In this document: in pieces, positions 10,013 through 19,369 of the stretch | Layout: each line of letters begins with the position of its first letter | Numbering within the stretch: the stretch's first letter is position 1 | From: Candidatus Chlorobium antarcticum | Lineage (GTDB): Bacteria; Bacteroidota; Chlorobiia; Chlorobiales; Chlorobiaceae | DNA length: 64,000 nt | Reading direction: 5' to 3' | Assembly: GCA_030765725.1 (NCBI GenBank) | Contig: JAVCDF010000003.1 | Span: 120,001 to 184,000 of the forward strand | The notes under the pieces: model-generated | Told to the model about the DNA's origin: nothing | The model's database searches: none | The model's input: the letters and a program-made list of their open reading frames with translations, nothing else | Position numbers and translations under genes: made by a program

Positions 10013-11536
10013 ATGATGAACCATTTCCGGGAATCGATTCTTTCGCTGATCACTGAAACATCCGCCAATCTCCCAAGTGATGTACGCATAGCTATTCAGA
10101 CGGCGATTGAAGCTGAAGCGGAGGGTTCGAGAGCCGGACTTTCCATGTCGGCCATTGCACTCAATATCGACATGGCTGTTGACCGGGTTGCACCGGTCTG
10201 CCAGGATACTGGAATGCCGACCTTTTTTATCCATTCCCCACGGGGTGCCGACCAGCTGCAGATGCAGCAGGAGATTATGGAGGCGGTTGTCGAGGCAACC
10301 CGGACCGGTAAGCTCCGTCCGAACGCCGTTGACTCCATCAGTGGTAAAAATTCAGGCAACAATCTCGGCAGCCATGTGCCTGTTATCCATTTTGAGCCTT
10401 GGGATAGAGACGAAATTGAAGTTCGTCTTATTCTGAAGGGCGGCGGCTGCGAGAATAAAAATATACAGTACTCACTGCCTGCTGAAATTCAGGGATTGGG
10501 TCGCGCTGCCCGCGATATGGACGGTGTACGCAAATGCCTTCTGCATGCCGTATGGCAGGCACAGGGTCAGGGCTGTAGCCCTGGGTTTATAGGTGTAGGG
10601 GTTGGCGGAGACCGTACCAGCGGCTATGAGCTTGCAAAAAAGCAGCTCTTCCGTCGTGTTGACGATACCAACCCCGACGGGGAACTGCAGGGACTTGAGG
10701 AGGATATTCTTGCTTCTGCTAATACATTTGGCATTGGACCGATGGGATTCGGGGGAAAGACAACGCTTCTCGGATGCAAAATCGGCAAGGCGCACCGCGT
10801 GCCAGCAAGCTTTTTTGTTTCTGTGGCCTACAATTGCTGGGCATATCGCCGTCTTGGCATTCTGGTGGACCCGGACACTGGCGCCATCAACGCCTGGCAG
10901 TTTCGCGACAACGATGAAATCAAACGCATGGCTGAAGGGGAGGGTATCCCCCTGACCGGTAGGGAGGTGGTGCTTGAGGCTCCTCTCAGCGATGAAGTTG
11001 TGCGTTCTTTGAAGGTGGGCGATGTTGTTATGGTCAAAGGGGCCATGCATACCGGTCGCGACGCCTTTCACCACTATATTATGCATCACGACCTCGCTGA
11101 AGGCGTTTCGGTTGAGGGCGGAGTTCTTTACCACTGCGGGCCGGTTGTCATGAAAAACAGTGACGGAAGCTACCGGGTGACTGCTGCGGGACCCACAACA
11201 TCCATTCGTGAAGAGCCATATCAGGCTGATGTCATAAAAAAACTCGGCCTTCGGGCTATTATTGGTAAGGGGGGCATGGGCCCGAAGACTCTTGCCGGAC
11301 TGCAGGAGCATGGCGCCGTTTATCTCAACGCCATCGGCGGAGCAGCACAGTACTATGCAGCATGCATCAAAAAAGTGAACGGAGTGGATTTTCTTGAAGA
11401 GATGGGTGTTCCTGAAGCGATGTGGCATTTCGATGTTGAGGCTTTTCCCGCAATTGTCACTATGGATGCCAATGGCAACAGCCTGCACCGTGACATTGAG
11501 GCCGATTCAGCACGGGCTATGGAATCACAGGGATGA
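10013..11536 (+). CDS. Fumarate hydratase, class I (Fe-S)
   Basis: Interconverts fumarate and malate. The 507-residue protein carries both the alpha and beta halves of class I fumarase. Three likely cluster cysteines are in APVCQDTG (near residue 63), LKGGGCENKN and GQGCSPGF, and the beta half has HTGRDAFH and GKGGMGPKT. Class I enzymes hold an oxygen-labile 4Fe-4S cluster, in keeping with anaerobic life. Two adjacent ATGs (10013, 10016) can serve as start; the upstream TTG extension to 9950 would overlap the Usp gene stop and adds unlikely sequence. It precedes the oad genes, so C4-acid metabolism is grouped here. Confidence 0.94.
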   Translation: MMNHFRESILSLITETSANLPSDVRIAIQTAIEAEAEGSRAGLSMSAIALNIDMAVDRVAPVCQDTGMPTFFIHSPRGADQLQMQQEIMEAVVEATRTGKLRPNAVDSISGKNSGNNLGSHVPVIHFEPWDRDEIEVRLILKGGGCENKNIQYSLPAEIQGLGRAARDMDGVRKCLLHAVWQAQGQGCSPGFIGVGVGGDRTSGYELAKKQLFRRVDDTNPDGELQGLEEDILASANTFGIGPMGFGGKTTLLGCKIGKAHRVPASFFVSVAYNCWAYRRLGILVDPDTGAINAWQFRDNDEIKRMAEGEGIPLTGREVVLEAPLSDEVVRSLKVGDVVMVKGAMHTGRDAFHHYIMHHDLAEGVSVEGGVLYHCGPVVMKNSDGSYRVTAAGPTTSIREEPYQADVIKKLGLRAIIGKGGMGPKTLAGLQEHGAVYLNAIGGAAQYYAACIKKVNGVDFLEEMGVPEAMWHFDVEAFPAIVTMDANGNSLHRDIEADSARAMESQG

Positions 11537-11601
11537 ATGGTGGAGTTGACAGGTTTCCGTTTTTTTCTGCATTTGCCAATTAACTAAACACAGAGCCGAT
11601 T

Positions 11602-11880
11602 ATGGTTTTTGACGGTCTTATTCTCATGGTGGTGGGCATGCTCACAGTTTCTCTTTTTCTGGTGCTGATGGTTGTTGTCATCAGTATCCTCTCCAGTATT
11701 TTTAAAGAGCATGCATTGGGTGAAGAGAAACGAATTCTTGACGACATTGAGGATAAAAGGAAGAAAAAAAGGGCGAAGGAGACAAAAAAAACGGGTTTAG
11801 CGGATTCCGGTTTTGACGGAGCCCGTTTGGCTGCAGTGATTTCAGCCGCTGTGCAGGCGCACAGGCAGCAGGCCAGCTGA
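11602..11880 (+). CDS. Small membrane subunit of decarboxylase Na+ pump, OadG-like
   Basis: A 92-residue protein with one N-terminal transmembrane helix (about residues 5-32, LILMVVGMLTVSLFLVLMVV), then a charged Lys-rich cytoplasmic tail. This fits OadG, which bridges the carboxyltransferase and beta subunits. OadG proteins are poorly conserved, so the call depends on position directly before oadA and oadB. The C-terminal zinc-binding histidines typical of some OadG are not evident; only AHRQQAS ends the protein. Confidence 0.75.
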   Translation: MVFDGLILMVVGMLTVSLFLVLMVVVISILSSIFKEHALGEEKRILDDIEDKRKKKRAKETKKTGLADSGFDGARLAAVISAAVQAHRQQAS

Positions 11881-11938
11881 GGCGGATGCCATAGAGATAG
11901 ATGGAAATGCATGACTCAATAAAAATCAAAGAAGTTTT

Positions 11939-13795
11939 ATGAAAAGAATACGATTTATGGATGTGTCATTCCGTGACGGGTTTCAGTCCTGTTACGGTGC
12001 ACGGGTGAAAACGGCTGATTTTATTCCTGCACTTGAGGCCGCGGTTGCGGCTGGTACGGACAATTTTGAAATTGGAGGCGGAGCGCGTTTTCAGAGCCTG
12101 TACTTTTACTGCCAGGAAGATGCCTTTGAAATGATGGATGCGGCCCGCAAAGTAGTAGGCCCCGACATCAACCTGCAGACACTTTCAAGGGGTGCAAATG
12201 TGGTGGGGCTGGTTTCCCAGTCGCGCGACATTATTGACCTGCATGCCAGAATGTTCAAAAAGCACGGCATCACCACCATCCGGAACTTCGATGCACTCAT
12301 GGATGTACGCAACCTTGCCTATTCGGGGCAGTGTATCCACAATGCAGGATTGAAGCATCAGGTAGTCATAGCCCTTATGGGGCTTCCTCCGGGACTGAGC
12401 GAGAAGTACTGCCATACGCCGCAATTCTACCTCGACAAACTTCGTGAGATTCTCGACGCTGGCATTCCCTTTGACAGTGTCGCCTTCAAGGACGCTTCGG
12501 GCGTGACGACTCCAACCGTGGTTTTTGAATCAATAAAGGGTGCGCGGAAGATGCTACCCGAGGGAACCATTATTGAGTTCCACACGCACGATACCGCCGG
12601 TATGGGTGTTGCCTGCAACTTTGCCGCCATTGAAGGCGGAGCCGACATCATTGACCTTGCCATGGTCCCCGTCAGCGGCGGCACGGCAGAGGTCGACATT
12701 CTGACCATGTGGCACAGGATGCGCGGAACCGATTATACGCTTGATATAGATCCCGAGAAGTACATAGAGGTCGAGGCTCTTTTTGCTGAGCGCATGGAGA
12801 AGTACTACATGCCGCCCGAAGCCAAAGAGGTGAACCCTGTCATACCATTCTCCCCGATGCCCGGTGGCGCACTCACGGCCAATACCCAGATGATGCGCGA
12901 CAACAATACCCTGCACCTTTTCCCTGAGGTTATCCGCAACATGCGCGAAGTGGTTGCCAAGGGCGGGTTCGGTTCATCGGTGACACCTGTTTCCCAGTTC
13001 TACTTCCAGCAGGCTTTTGCCAATACCGTGCAGGGACCATGGACAAAAATTACCGACAGCTACGGCAAGATGGTGCTCGGCTATTTCGGCAAAACTCCTG
13101 CAGAGCCGGATCCTGAAGTTGTGCGGCTTGCTTCCGAGCAGCTTGGGCTGGAGCCGACAACCGAGGATGTGCATGATATTAATGATCGCAATCCCGATCT
13201 TGGCATGGACTTCAACCGTGGCCTGCTTGAAAAGGCGGGGCTTCCCGTTACGGAAGAGAACATCTTCATTGCCGCTACCTGCGGAGCAAAGGGTATAGGG
13301 TTCCTTAATGGCGACAGACCGCTGGGTATCCGTTACAAGGACGATGTTGAAGCGGAGATGGTGGCGAAGGTTGCTGCGAAATCGGGGAAACCAGACCACA
13401 AGAATGTCAATCAGCGCCTCAATGAACTTATCGTTAAACCAGAAAAATCCGGTATGTCAAACTATATCGTTACTGTGGACGGAAAGTCCTTCAATGTTTC
13501 GGTTGCCGATACGGCCTCCGGTGCCGCACCTGCAGCTGCAGTGGTCAAGCCTGTGGTAGCAGCGCCTGAAGCGACCGGTGAAGGCCTTCCCGTAGAGGCG
13601 TCACTTCCCGGCAATGTTGTGGCCATTTCTGTTGAAGTTGGCGACACTGTGGGCGAGGGTGACGATATTGTTGTCATCGAGGCCATGAAGATGGAGTCGC
13701 CGGTTAAGTCGCCGAAAGCCGGTCGTGTGGTCTCCATTGAGGTATCTGTGGGAGATACTGTGGCTACTGGCGATGTTCTGCTCTACATAGTGTAA
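11939..13795 (+). CDS. Biotin-dependent decarboxylase alpha subunit, OadA-like
   Basis: Carboxyltransferase plus biotin carrier. The N-terminal TIM barrel (about 1-280) has SFRDGFQS, the likely carbamylated lysine in VAFKDASG and the metal-binding HTHDTAG. A middle conserved carboxylase domain contains [16 protein letters not shown] Pro/Ala-rich linker leads to a C-terminal biotinyl domain with the biotin lysine in EAMKMESP (near residue 583). The 618 residues are normal. The barrel sequence belongs to a divergent OadA branch (FRDGFQS rather than LRDAHQS), so oxaloacetate is the probable but not certain substrate. Together with OadG and OadB it should couple decarboxylation to Na+ export, or run as a carboxylase. 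Confidence 0.88.
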   Translation: MKRIRFMDVSFRDGFQSCYGARVKTADFIPALEAAVAAGTDNFEIGGGARFQSLYFYCQEDAFEMMDAARKVVGPDINLQTLSRGANVVGLVSQSRDIIDLHARMFKKHGITTIRNFDALMDVRNLAYSGQCIHNAGLKHQVVIALMGLPPGLSEKYCHTPQFYLDKLREILDAGIPFDSVAFKDASGVTTPTVVFESIKGARKMLPEGTIIEFHTHDTAGMGVACNFAAIEGGADIIDLAMVPVSGGTAEVDILTMWHRMRGTDYTLDIDPEKYIEVEALFAERMEKYYMPPEAKEVNPVIPFSPMPGGALTANTQMMRDNNTLHLFPEVIRNMREVVAKGGFGSSVTPVSQFYFQQAFANTVQGPWTKITDSYGKMVLGYFGKTPAEPDPEVVRLASEQLGLEPTTEDVHDINDRNPDLGMDFNRGLLEKAGLPVTEENIFIAATCGAKGIGFLNGDRPLGIRYKDDVEAEMVAKVAAKSGKPDHKNVNQRLNELIVKPEKSGMSNYIVTVDGKSFNVSVADTASGAAPAAAVVKPVVAAPEATGEGLPVEASLPGNVVAISVEVGDTVGEGDDIVVIEAMKMESPVKSPKAGRVVSIEVSVGDTVATGDVLLYIV

Positions 13796-13884
13796 CTATA
13801 TGCTTTTCCGGCCCGTATGTTCCATTGTGGAAGAGGCGGGCGGTGGGGCTTTTCTCGAATATTTCAAGTTCCTACACTAAAACT

Positions 13885-15435
13885 ATGCGCAAATTATTGA
13901 TGGTTGTGTTTTCCCTGCTACTTTTCAGTACGGTGGGGTACTCTCAAACCTTTTTTCAGACCGATGGCGACATTGTAACACTGCAGGCGCCCGACAGCCT
14001 TGAACTGGTGAAGGTTCCTGTTCGTGACAGCCGGAACTTGAAGGTTGGTGACGCAGTGAAGCAGGGCGACTTTCTGGCGCTCTTTGCCAATGAACACCAT
14101 GACAAGATTGCCATTTCGGCCGGTGTTTCAGGACATATCACCTACCTGAACAACGAACTGTTCCACAAATACTCCGCCATTCCTGCCGGAACCGTGCTGA
14201 TGAGGATTTCACGCGAGGAACTCATAGTTGACTTGCAGGGTTCCCAGGCCTCTGAGGACAGGCTTTCCATAGGAATGGTCATGAAGAACCTGGTTGAGAG
14301 CACCGGCGTCTACTCGCTTGTTACCGGCAACAGTCTCAACTGGACGGAGGGTTTCGGTCGGGTACTGATGATCAGCGTCGGCATTCTCCTGATATGGCTT
14401 GCCATTGCAAAAGGGTTTGAGCCGCTGTTGCTTATTCCTATTGGCATGGGCGCTATTTTATCCAACATTCCTCTTGCTTACATCAGCGATGAGGGGGGAA
14501 TTCTTTTTTATGTGTTCCATGTAGGTATTGAAACCGGGGTGTTTCCGCTTCTTATTTTTATGGGCGTAGGAGCTATGACCGATTTCGGTCCGATGATTGC
14601 CAATCCCAAAACCGGCCTCCTTGGCGGTGCGGCACAGGTGGGGATTTTCAGCACGCTGATTGGAGCGCTGCTTCTTTCCCAGTATGTTCCGGGCATAGAG
14701 TTTAGCATGAAGGATGCCGCTTCCATTGGCATTATCGGTGGAGCAGACGGTCCGACCTCGATTTTTGTTGCCTCACGGCTCAGCCCGGCACTGCTTGGTA
14801 GCATTGCCGTGGCAGCATACTCATACATGGCGCTGGTGCCTATCATCCAGCCACCCATCATGAAAATGCTTACGACAAAAGCTGAGCGCCAGATTAAGAT
14901 GAGCCAGTTGCGTTATGTATCCAAACGGGAGAAAATCATATTCCCTGTTGTTGTTATTGTGCTCTCGGCACTGTTGCTGCCATCGGCGGCACCGCTCATC
15001 GGTTTTCTCATGTTCGGCAATCTCATGAAAGAGTGCGGTGTGGTGGAGCGCTTGAGTGAAACTACCCAGAATTCGCTGATCAACATTGTGACCATTTTCC
15101 TCGGGTTGGGTGTTGGAAGCAAGCTTTCCGCGGAGAAGTTCCTCAACCTCGAGACGCTCGGCATTCTTGTGCTCGGGCTGATTGCATTCTCTGTGGGAAC
15201 TGCGGGCGGCGTGTTCATGGCCAAGTTTATGAATCTGTTCCTCAAGCAGAAAATCAATCCGCTTATCGGTTCCGCCGGCGTTTCTGCCGTGCCGATGGCG
15301 GCCAGAGTTTCTAACAAGGTTGGGCTTGAGTACGATCCCCACAACTTCCTGCTTATGCATGCTATGGGACCCAATGTTTCAGGGGTTATCGGTTCAGCAG
15401 TTGCTGCGGGTGTTCTTCTTGCAGTCTTTATGTAA
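13885..15435 (+). CDS. Decarboxylase Na+-pump beta subunit OadB with exported N-terminal barrel domain
   Basis: From about residue 130 this is a normal Oad[41 protein letters not shown] with the ion-path Asp, and about nine to eleven membrane segments. Before it lies a signal-peptide-like helix ([20 protein letters not shown]) and an about 90-residue domain with lipoyl/biotinyl-barrel rhythm ([39 protein letters not shown]) but no biotin-type MKM motif. Usual OadB is about 380-430 residues; this one is 516. Start chosen at ATG 13885 because it begins the signal-like sequence. The transcript ends in a strong hairpin at 15464. Confidence 0.88.
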   Translation: MRKLLMVVFSLLLFSTVGYSQTFFQTDGDIVTLQAPDSLELVKVPVRDSRNLKVGDAVKQGDFLALFANEHHDKIAISAGVSGHITYLNNELFHKYSAIPAGTVLMRISREELIVDLQGSQASEDRLSIGMVMKNLVESTGVYSLVTGNSLNWTEGFGRVLMISVGILLIWLAIAKGFEPLLLIPIGMGAILSNIPLAYISDEGGILFYVFHVGIETGVFPLLIFMGVGAMTDFGPMIANPKTGLLGGAAQVGIFSTLIGALLLSQYVPGIEFSMKDAASIGIIGGADGPTSIFVASRLSPALLGSIAVAAYSYMALVPIIQPPIMKMLTTKAERQIKMSQLRYVSKREKIIFPVVVIVLSALLLPSAAPLIGFLMFGNLMKECGVVERLSETTQNSLINIVTIFLGLGVGSKLSAEKFLNLETLGILVLGLIAFSVGTAGGVFMAKFMNLFLKQKINPLIGSAGVSAVPMAARVSNKVGLEYDPHNFLLMHAMGPNVSGVIGSAVAAGVLLAVFM

Positions 15436-15463
15436 GCTTTTTCCTGTCAAAGGGTTGAGAACT

Positions 15464-15500
15464 AAAGTAAAATGGCGGCCATTGGCCGCCATTTTACTTT
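15464..15500. terminator. Perfect 17-bp stem, bidirectional terminator
   Basis: The arms at 15464-15480 and 15484-15500 are exact complements with a 3-base loop. They start with A-rich and end with T-rich sequence, so the hairpin works in both directions. It sits between the convergent oadB and LRR genes, as expected for a shared terminator. Confidence 0.85.
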
Positions 15501-15529
15501 TCAGGACTCCATTTTTTCTGTGTTCCGCG

Positions 15530-16735
15530 TCAGTTTTTCAGGATCACTTCGCAGTTGGGGTGCAGTTCAATGAATCGTTCAAGTTCAAAATCGGGAACCC
15601 TTCCGGCGCTCAGCTCAAGTTTTTCAAGGCTTTCATGTGCCATAATCGGCTCTATGGAGCTGACGGCCGTATGGGAAATGTTGAGCTCTTCAAGTTCGTC
15701 GAGGCGCTCAAGCGGCTCAATGGTTGACACGGGTGTGCCTGCAATGCTGAGTTCGCGGAGGAAGAGCAGATCGCGCAGTGGCTCAATGCTCTCAATGTTC
15801 GTTCTGTTGCACCTCAGGTATTCCAGGTTTGTGAGGGTTTCCAGGGCGGAAATGTCATCAATGGCGGCATGGTTTATGCCGAGTTCAATCAGGTTCTCAA
15901 GCCCTGCGAGGGCGTCAATCGAGGTGATTTCGGTTTTGTAGCAGCTGATTTTTTCCAGATTTTTCAGTCCGTGGAGAGGGGAGAGATCGCTGACGGGTGT
16001 TTCAGAGCAGTAGAGCTCTTCAAGATTGTTGAGCTCCTTGACCGGTTCAAGCGAACTGACCTGTGTGCTTGATATCCAGAGCAGTTTAAGGTTCGTGAGC
16101 TGCCGTACCGGTTCAAGAGAGGCGAAGTCGCAGTCAAACGCATAGAGTCGCTGCAGTTTCACGAGACCGGCAATCGGGCCGAGGTCTTCAACCGGTGATT
16201 CATCACACCGCAACTGTACAAGGTTTTTAAGCAGGCGGATGGGGAGCAGGTCGTGAATTCTCCTGTTGTCGCAACGAAGATGGGTGGTGTTGAAAAAAGA
16301 TGCTATTTCGACCTCTGACGGGTCGCGGACAAGTTTAAGGGTGTTTTTGACCACATCTTTCCATTCGGAAGTCAATGCATTCCACCACTGTTTTCGTAGG
16401 GCCGAATCTTTCAGGACTGTCTCACGCGAGATGTTTGCAAGAAAATCTTTCTCTTCATTGCTGCAGTAGATATGTCGAATTGAGTCTGATGGAGTAGCTT
16501 CCTGATGGGGAGGGCACTGTTCGCCTTCCACTGGGGTCAGGAGCTTGTCTGTCAGCCGCCGTGAATACCATTCCGCCTTTTTGTTTTCAATCGCGCGGGT
16601 GTGTATCTCAGTGCTTTCACCTTCAAGGGAGGATATTTCCTCAATAATGTCGTTTCCGCATCGGGGGCATATCGCGTTGTCCGGGCTTAGGGGGAAGCTA
16701 CAGACAGGACATTGGTTATATGTATTCTGCTCCAA
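15530..16735 (-). CDS. Zinc-ribbon leucine-rich repeat protein (internalin/SDS22-like)
   Basis: A 401-residue protein with no signal peptide. The N-terminus has a CPVC/CPRC zinc ribbon (residues 9-12 and 24-27). A charged linker and a helical segment follow, and from about residue 175 there are around nine to ten 20-22-residue leucine-rich repeats of SDS22/internalin type, such as LKNLEKISCYKTEITSIDAL and LTNLEYLRCNRTNIESIEPL. These usually form a curved protein-binding surface. The intracellular location is inferred from the lack of a signal and the zinc ribbon. No partner can be named; the gene is alone on its strand. Confidence 0.85.
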   Translation of the reverse strand: MEQNTYNQCPVCSFPLSPDNAICPRCGNDIIEEISSLEGESTEIHTRAIENKKAEWYSRRLTDKLLTPVEGEQCPPHQEATPSDSIRHIYCSNEEKDFLANISRETVLKDSALRKQWWNALTSEWKDVVKNTLKLVRDPSEVEIASFFNTTHLRCDNRRIHDLLPIRLLKNLVQLRCDESPVEDLGPIAGLVKLQRLYAFDCDFASLEPVRQLTNLKLLWISSTQVSSLEPVKELNNLEELYCSETPVSDLSPLHGLKNLEKISCYKTEITSIDALAGLENLIELGINHAAIDDISALETLTNLEYLRCNRTNIESIEPLRDLLFLRELSIAGTPVSTIEPLERLDELEELNISHTAVSSIEPIMAHESLEKLELSAGRVPDFELERFIELHPNCEVILKN

Positions 16736-16985
16736 AATATCAAGTAGTTAAAGCTTTTGCTGAATGGGGCGGTGTCAGGGAAACTCTTTTATAAAAATAA
16801 GAAAAAAAGCGTTGTCCCCATAGTGGCGCATATCTCTTCTTTCGGGGTGAACGGATTGGGTGCGGCGGGTGTTTGTTATTTTTCTGTGCATTACAATATT
16901 ACCCCCTATATAAATCGACAGCAGGGTTGGTTGCTCTTGAGGGTTAAATGCTGTGCCTTAACGGAAGCAATTCTAGGGAGGAACG

Positions 16986-19352
16986 GTGGCAATGGAAGGG
17001 TATGCTGCAACAGGTTCTGCACCCATGGTGGTGCTGGATGATATGGTAGGGGTTTCATCTGAAGAGTGGCTTCTTAGGAAACGGGGATTCCGTCGCTCGG
17101 CGCGCCATATACAGACCAACGAAACCCTTCTTACGCTGGGTAATGGATATCTCAATATCCGCGGAAGCCTTGAAGAACGGCCGGAAGGTCATTCTTCGGG
17201 GCTATACATCAGCGGCATTTATGACAAAAGCGAGGCCGATGTTGAGGAGATGGTCCGATGCCCTCTCTGGGACGACCTGACGCTCTGGAGCGAGGGTGAG
17301 GCATTCTGTCTTTCCGGATGCAGCAGAGTGGAGCACGAGCAGGTGCTCGACATGAAAAAAGGGATGCTTCACCGCACAACCACCTACCGCCACGCTTCAG
17401 GAAGAATTCTTACGCTTCAGACAGTCCGTATGGTCATGATGCACAATGTGCATCTTGGTTGTATGCTGGTGACCATTACCCCGAGAAACTTTTCCGGTTC
17501 TCTCAGGGTTTTCAGCGGTCTTGACGGCGAGGTATGCAACAGGGGCTTTTTTGAGGGTGAGCGTCTCAAGCATCTTCAGCTTGAGAAAATAGAGCGCGGG
17601 CACAATTTCATGTATCTGGAGATGAAGACCCGTGAGCAGGGCATCAGAATTGCGGAGGCCGCTTCTTGGCGGCTGGTTTCGCATCCCATGCAGCAGTTGA
17701 AATGGGAGCCGAGAATTTACGGGGAAAGGTTTACGAGCGAAATTACCATTGATGTAGAGAAGGGTGTGAGCTATCGGTTTGAGAAGCTGGCGGTAGTGAC
17801 TACCAGCAGAGAGGCCATGGAAACAGAGATGATGAAAGATTCCATATGCCGGCTGCGCTCTTTTGTGAAGCGTGGCGTAAAGGCGGAGATAGAGGAGCAT
17901 GTGACTGCCTGGGAGGGGCTCTGGAAACAGGCTGATGTGGTGGTGGCGGGCGACGGGGAGGCGCAGAGTGCAATCCGGTTCAACATCTACCAGTTGCTTA
18001 TCAACAGGCCCCGAACACCCGCAGGTATCGGGGCGAAGTTTTTGAGCTCAGAAGGGTATATGGGGCATGTGTTCTGGGATACCGAAATTTTCATTCTCCC
18101 TTTTTACATATACAACTTCCCCGAGAGCGCACGCAATATGCTGCTCTATCGGTATAACACCCTTCCGGGTGCAAGAAAAAACGCCCGCAACATGGGCTAC
18201 AGAGGGGCTAAGTATGCTTGGGAGTCAGCAACGACCGGTGAGGATGTGACGCCTCGCTTCGCCTCAAAGCTGGAGCGCACCATCCGCTTCATTTATACCG
18301 GAAGGGAGGAGGATCACATTGTTTCAGATGTCATTTTTGGCCTTGAGCGGTATTTCCGTGTCACGGGCGATGAGGCCTTTCTGTTTGATTATGGACTTGA
18401 AATGATTTTTCTGACGGCACGGTTCTGGGCTTCAAGGGTGGTTGATGCAGGGGAGCGATATGAGATACGGTGCGTGATAGGGCCTGATGAATTTCATGAG
18501 CATGTGGATAACAACGCCTATACGAATTATCTGGTGAAGTGGCATCTCAATCTTGCCGTCATGCTTTTCCGCTATATCGGGAAAACCCATCCGGACCTGC
18601 TTGACAATCTGGCCGTACGCCTGGAGCTGACGGGGGAGGAGGTTGAGTCATGGCTAGCGGTCAGTCGTGGCCTGAAGCTTTCAAGGGATAAGGAGAGCGG
18701 ACTTATTGAGCAGTTCGACGGGTATTTCGATCTCAGGGATTATGAGGTTTCGCGTTTAGATCGCAGCGGTCATCCGGTCCTTCCCCGGGGGGTTACCTAC
18801 CGGAACATCCAGTCGACGCAGCTGATCAAGCAGGCTGATGTGCTGATGCTGCTGCTTCTTTTTCCCCATGCCTTCAGCCGTAAGGAGATCAATGCCAATT
18901 TCACCTATTATGAAAAACGCACGGTGCACAAATCCTCATTAAGCCACTGTATTCATGCGATGATGGGGCTTAGGGCGAAAAAACGGTTGCGTGCCTACAG
19001 CTTTTTTATGAAAACGGCTCTTTTTGATCTTGAGAATCTGCATAAAAATACGGAACTCGGCATTCATGCCGCTGCTGTAGGCGGAACATGGCAGACGGTG
19101 ATTTACGGTTTCGGCGGTCTTTCCATCAAGTCGGACAGGCTAGTGCTGACTCCATGGCTGCCAAAAAAATGGAAGAGCCTCTCTTTTTCGGTGCACTGGA
19201 GGTCGCGAATTGTTGAACTCGAGGTTTTTCACGACCGGGTGAGAGTGCTCATCCATGCCGATGAAGAAGAGGAAATCCCGCTGAATCTCTACAGGAAAAC
19301 TTATAGGATTACGACAAACATGAAAACGGAGCTTCCTTATTGTGCTTCATAA
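16986..19352 (+). CDS. Glycoside hydrolase family 65 phosphorylase
   Basis: GH65 enzymes phosphorolyse alpha-glucosides such as maltose, trehalose or kojibiose to beta-glucose 1-phosphate. The 788-residue protein shows the N-terminal domain motif TLGNGYLNIRGSLEE, the (alpha/alpha)6 barrel motif GHVFWDTEIFILPF, the region with the likely catalytic Glu in GPDEFHEHVDNNAYTN (about residue 500), the phosphate-site region HKSSLSHCIHA, and the C-terminal domain. GTG 16986 or ATG 16992 may start it; AGGGAGG lies just upstream of both. The sugar specificity is not evident. The next gene, coupled closely, is a GT4 glycosyltransferase, so the pair may make or recycle a glucose disaccharide. Confidence 0.9.
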   Translation: MAMEGYAATGSAPMVVLDDMVGVSSEEWLLRKRGFRRSARHIQTNETLLTLGNGYLNIRGSLEERPEGHSSGLYISGIYDKSEADVEEMVRCPLWDDLTLWSEGEAFCLSGCSRVEHEQVLDMKKGMLHRTTTYRHASGRILTLQTVRMVMMHNVHLGCMLVTITPRNFSGSLRVFSGLDGEVCNRGFFEGERLKHLQLEKIERGHNFMYLEMKTREQGIRIAEAASWRLVSHPMQQLKWEPRIYGERFTSEITIDVEKGVSYRFEKLAVVTTSREAMETEMMKDSICRLRSFVKRGVKAEIEEHVTAWEGLWKQADVVVAGDGEAQSAIRFNIYQLLINRPRTPAGIGAKFLSSEGYMGHVFWDTEIFILPFYIYNFPESARNMLLYRYNTLPGARKNARNMGYRGAKYAWESATTGEDVTPRFASKLERTIRFIYTGREEDHIVSDVIFGLERYFRVTGDEAFLFDYGLEMIFLTARFWASRVVDAGERYEIRCVIGPDEFHEHVDNNAYTNYLVKWHLNLAVMLFRYIGKTHPDLLDNLAVRLELTGEEVESWLAVSRGLKLSRDKESGLIEQFDGYFDLRDYEVSRLDRSGHPVLPRGVTYRNIQSTQLIKQADVLMLLLLFPHAFSRKEINANFTYYEKRTVHKSSLSHCIHAMMGLRAKKRLRAYSFFMKTALFDLENLHKNTELGIHAAAVGGTWQTVIYGFGGLSIKSDRLVLTPWLPKKWKSLSFSVHWRSRIVELEVFHDRVRVLIHADEEEEIPLNLYRKTYRITTNMKTELPYCAS

Positions 19353-19369
19353 TGCAAAGGAGTGAACAG

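Noticed and set aside
10472-11488. Minus-strand ORF of 338 codons
   Set aside because: Antisense to fumarase, with no motif; the opposite frame encodes the full enzyme.
12554-12916. Minus-strand ORF of 120 codons inside oadA
   Set aside because: Shadow of oadA; low-complexity residues and no start signal.
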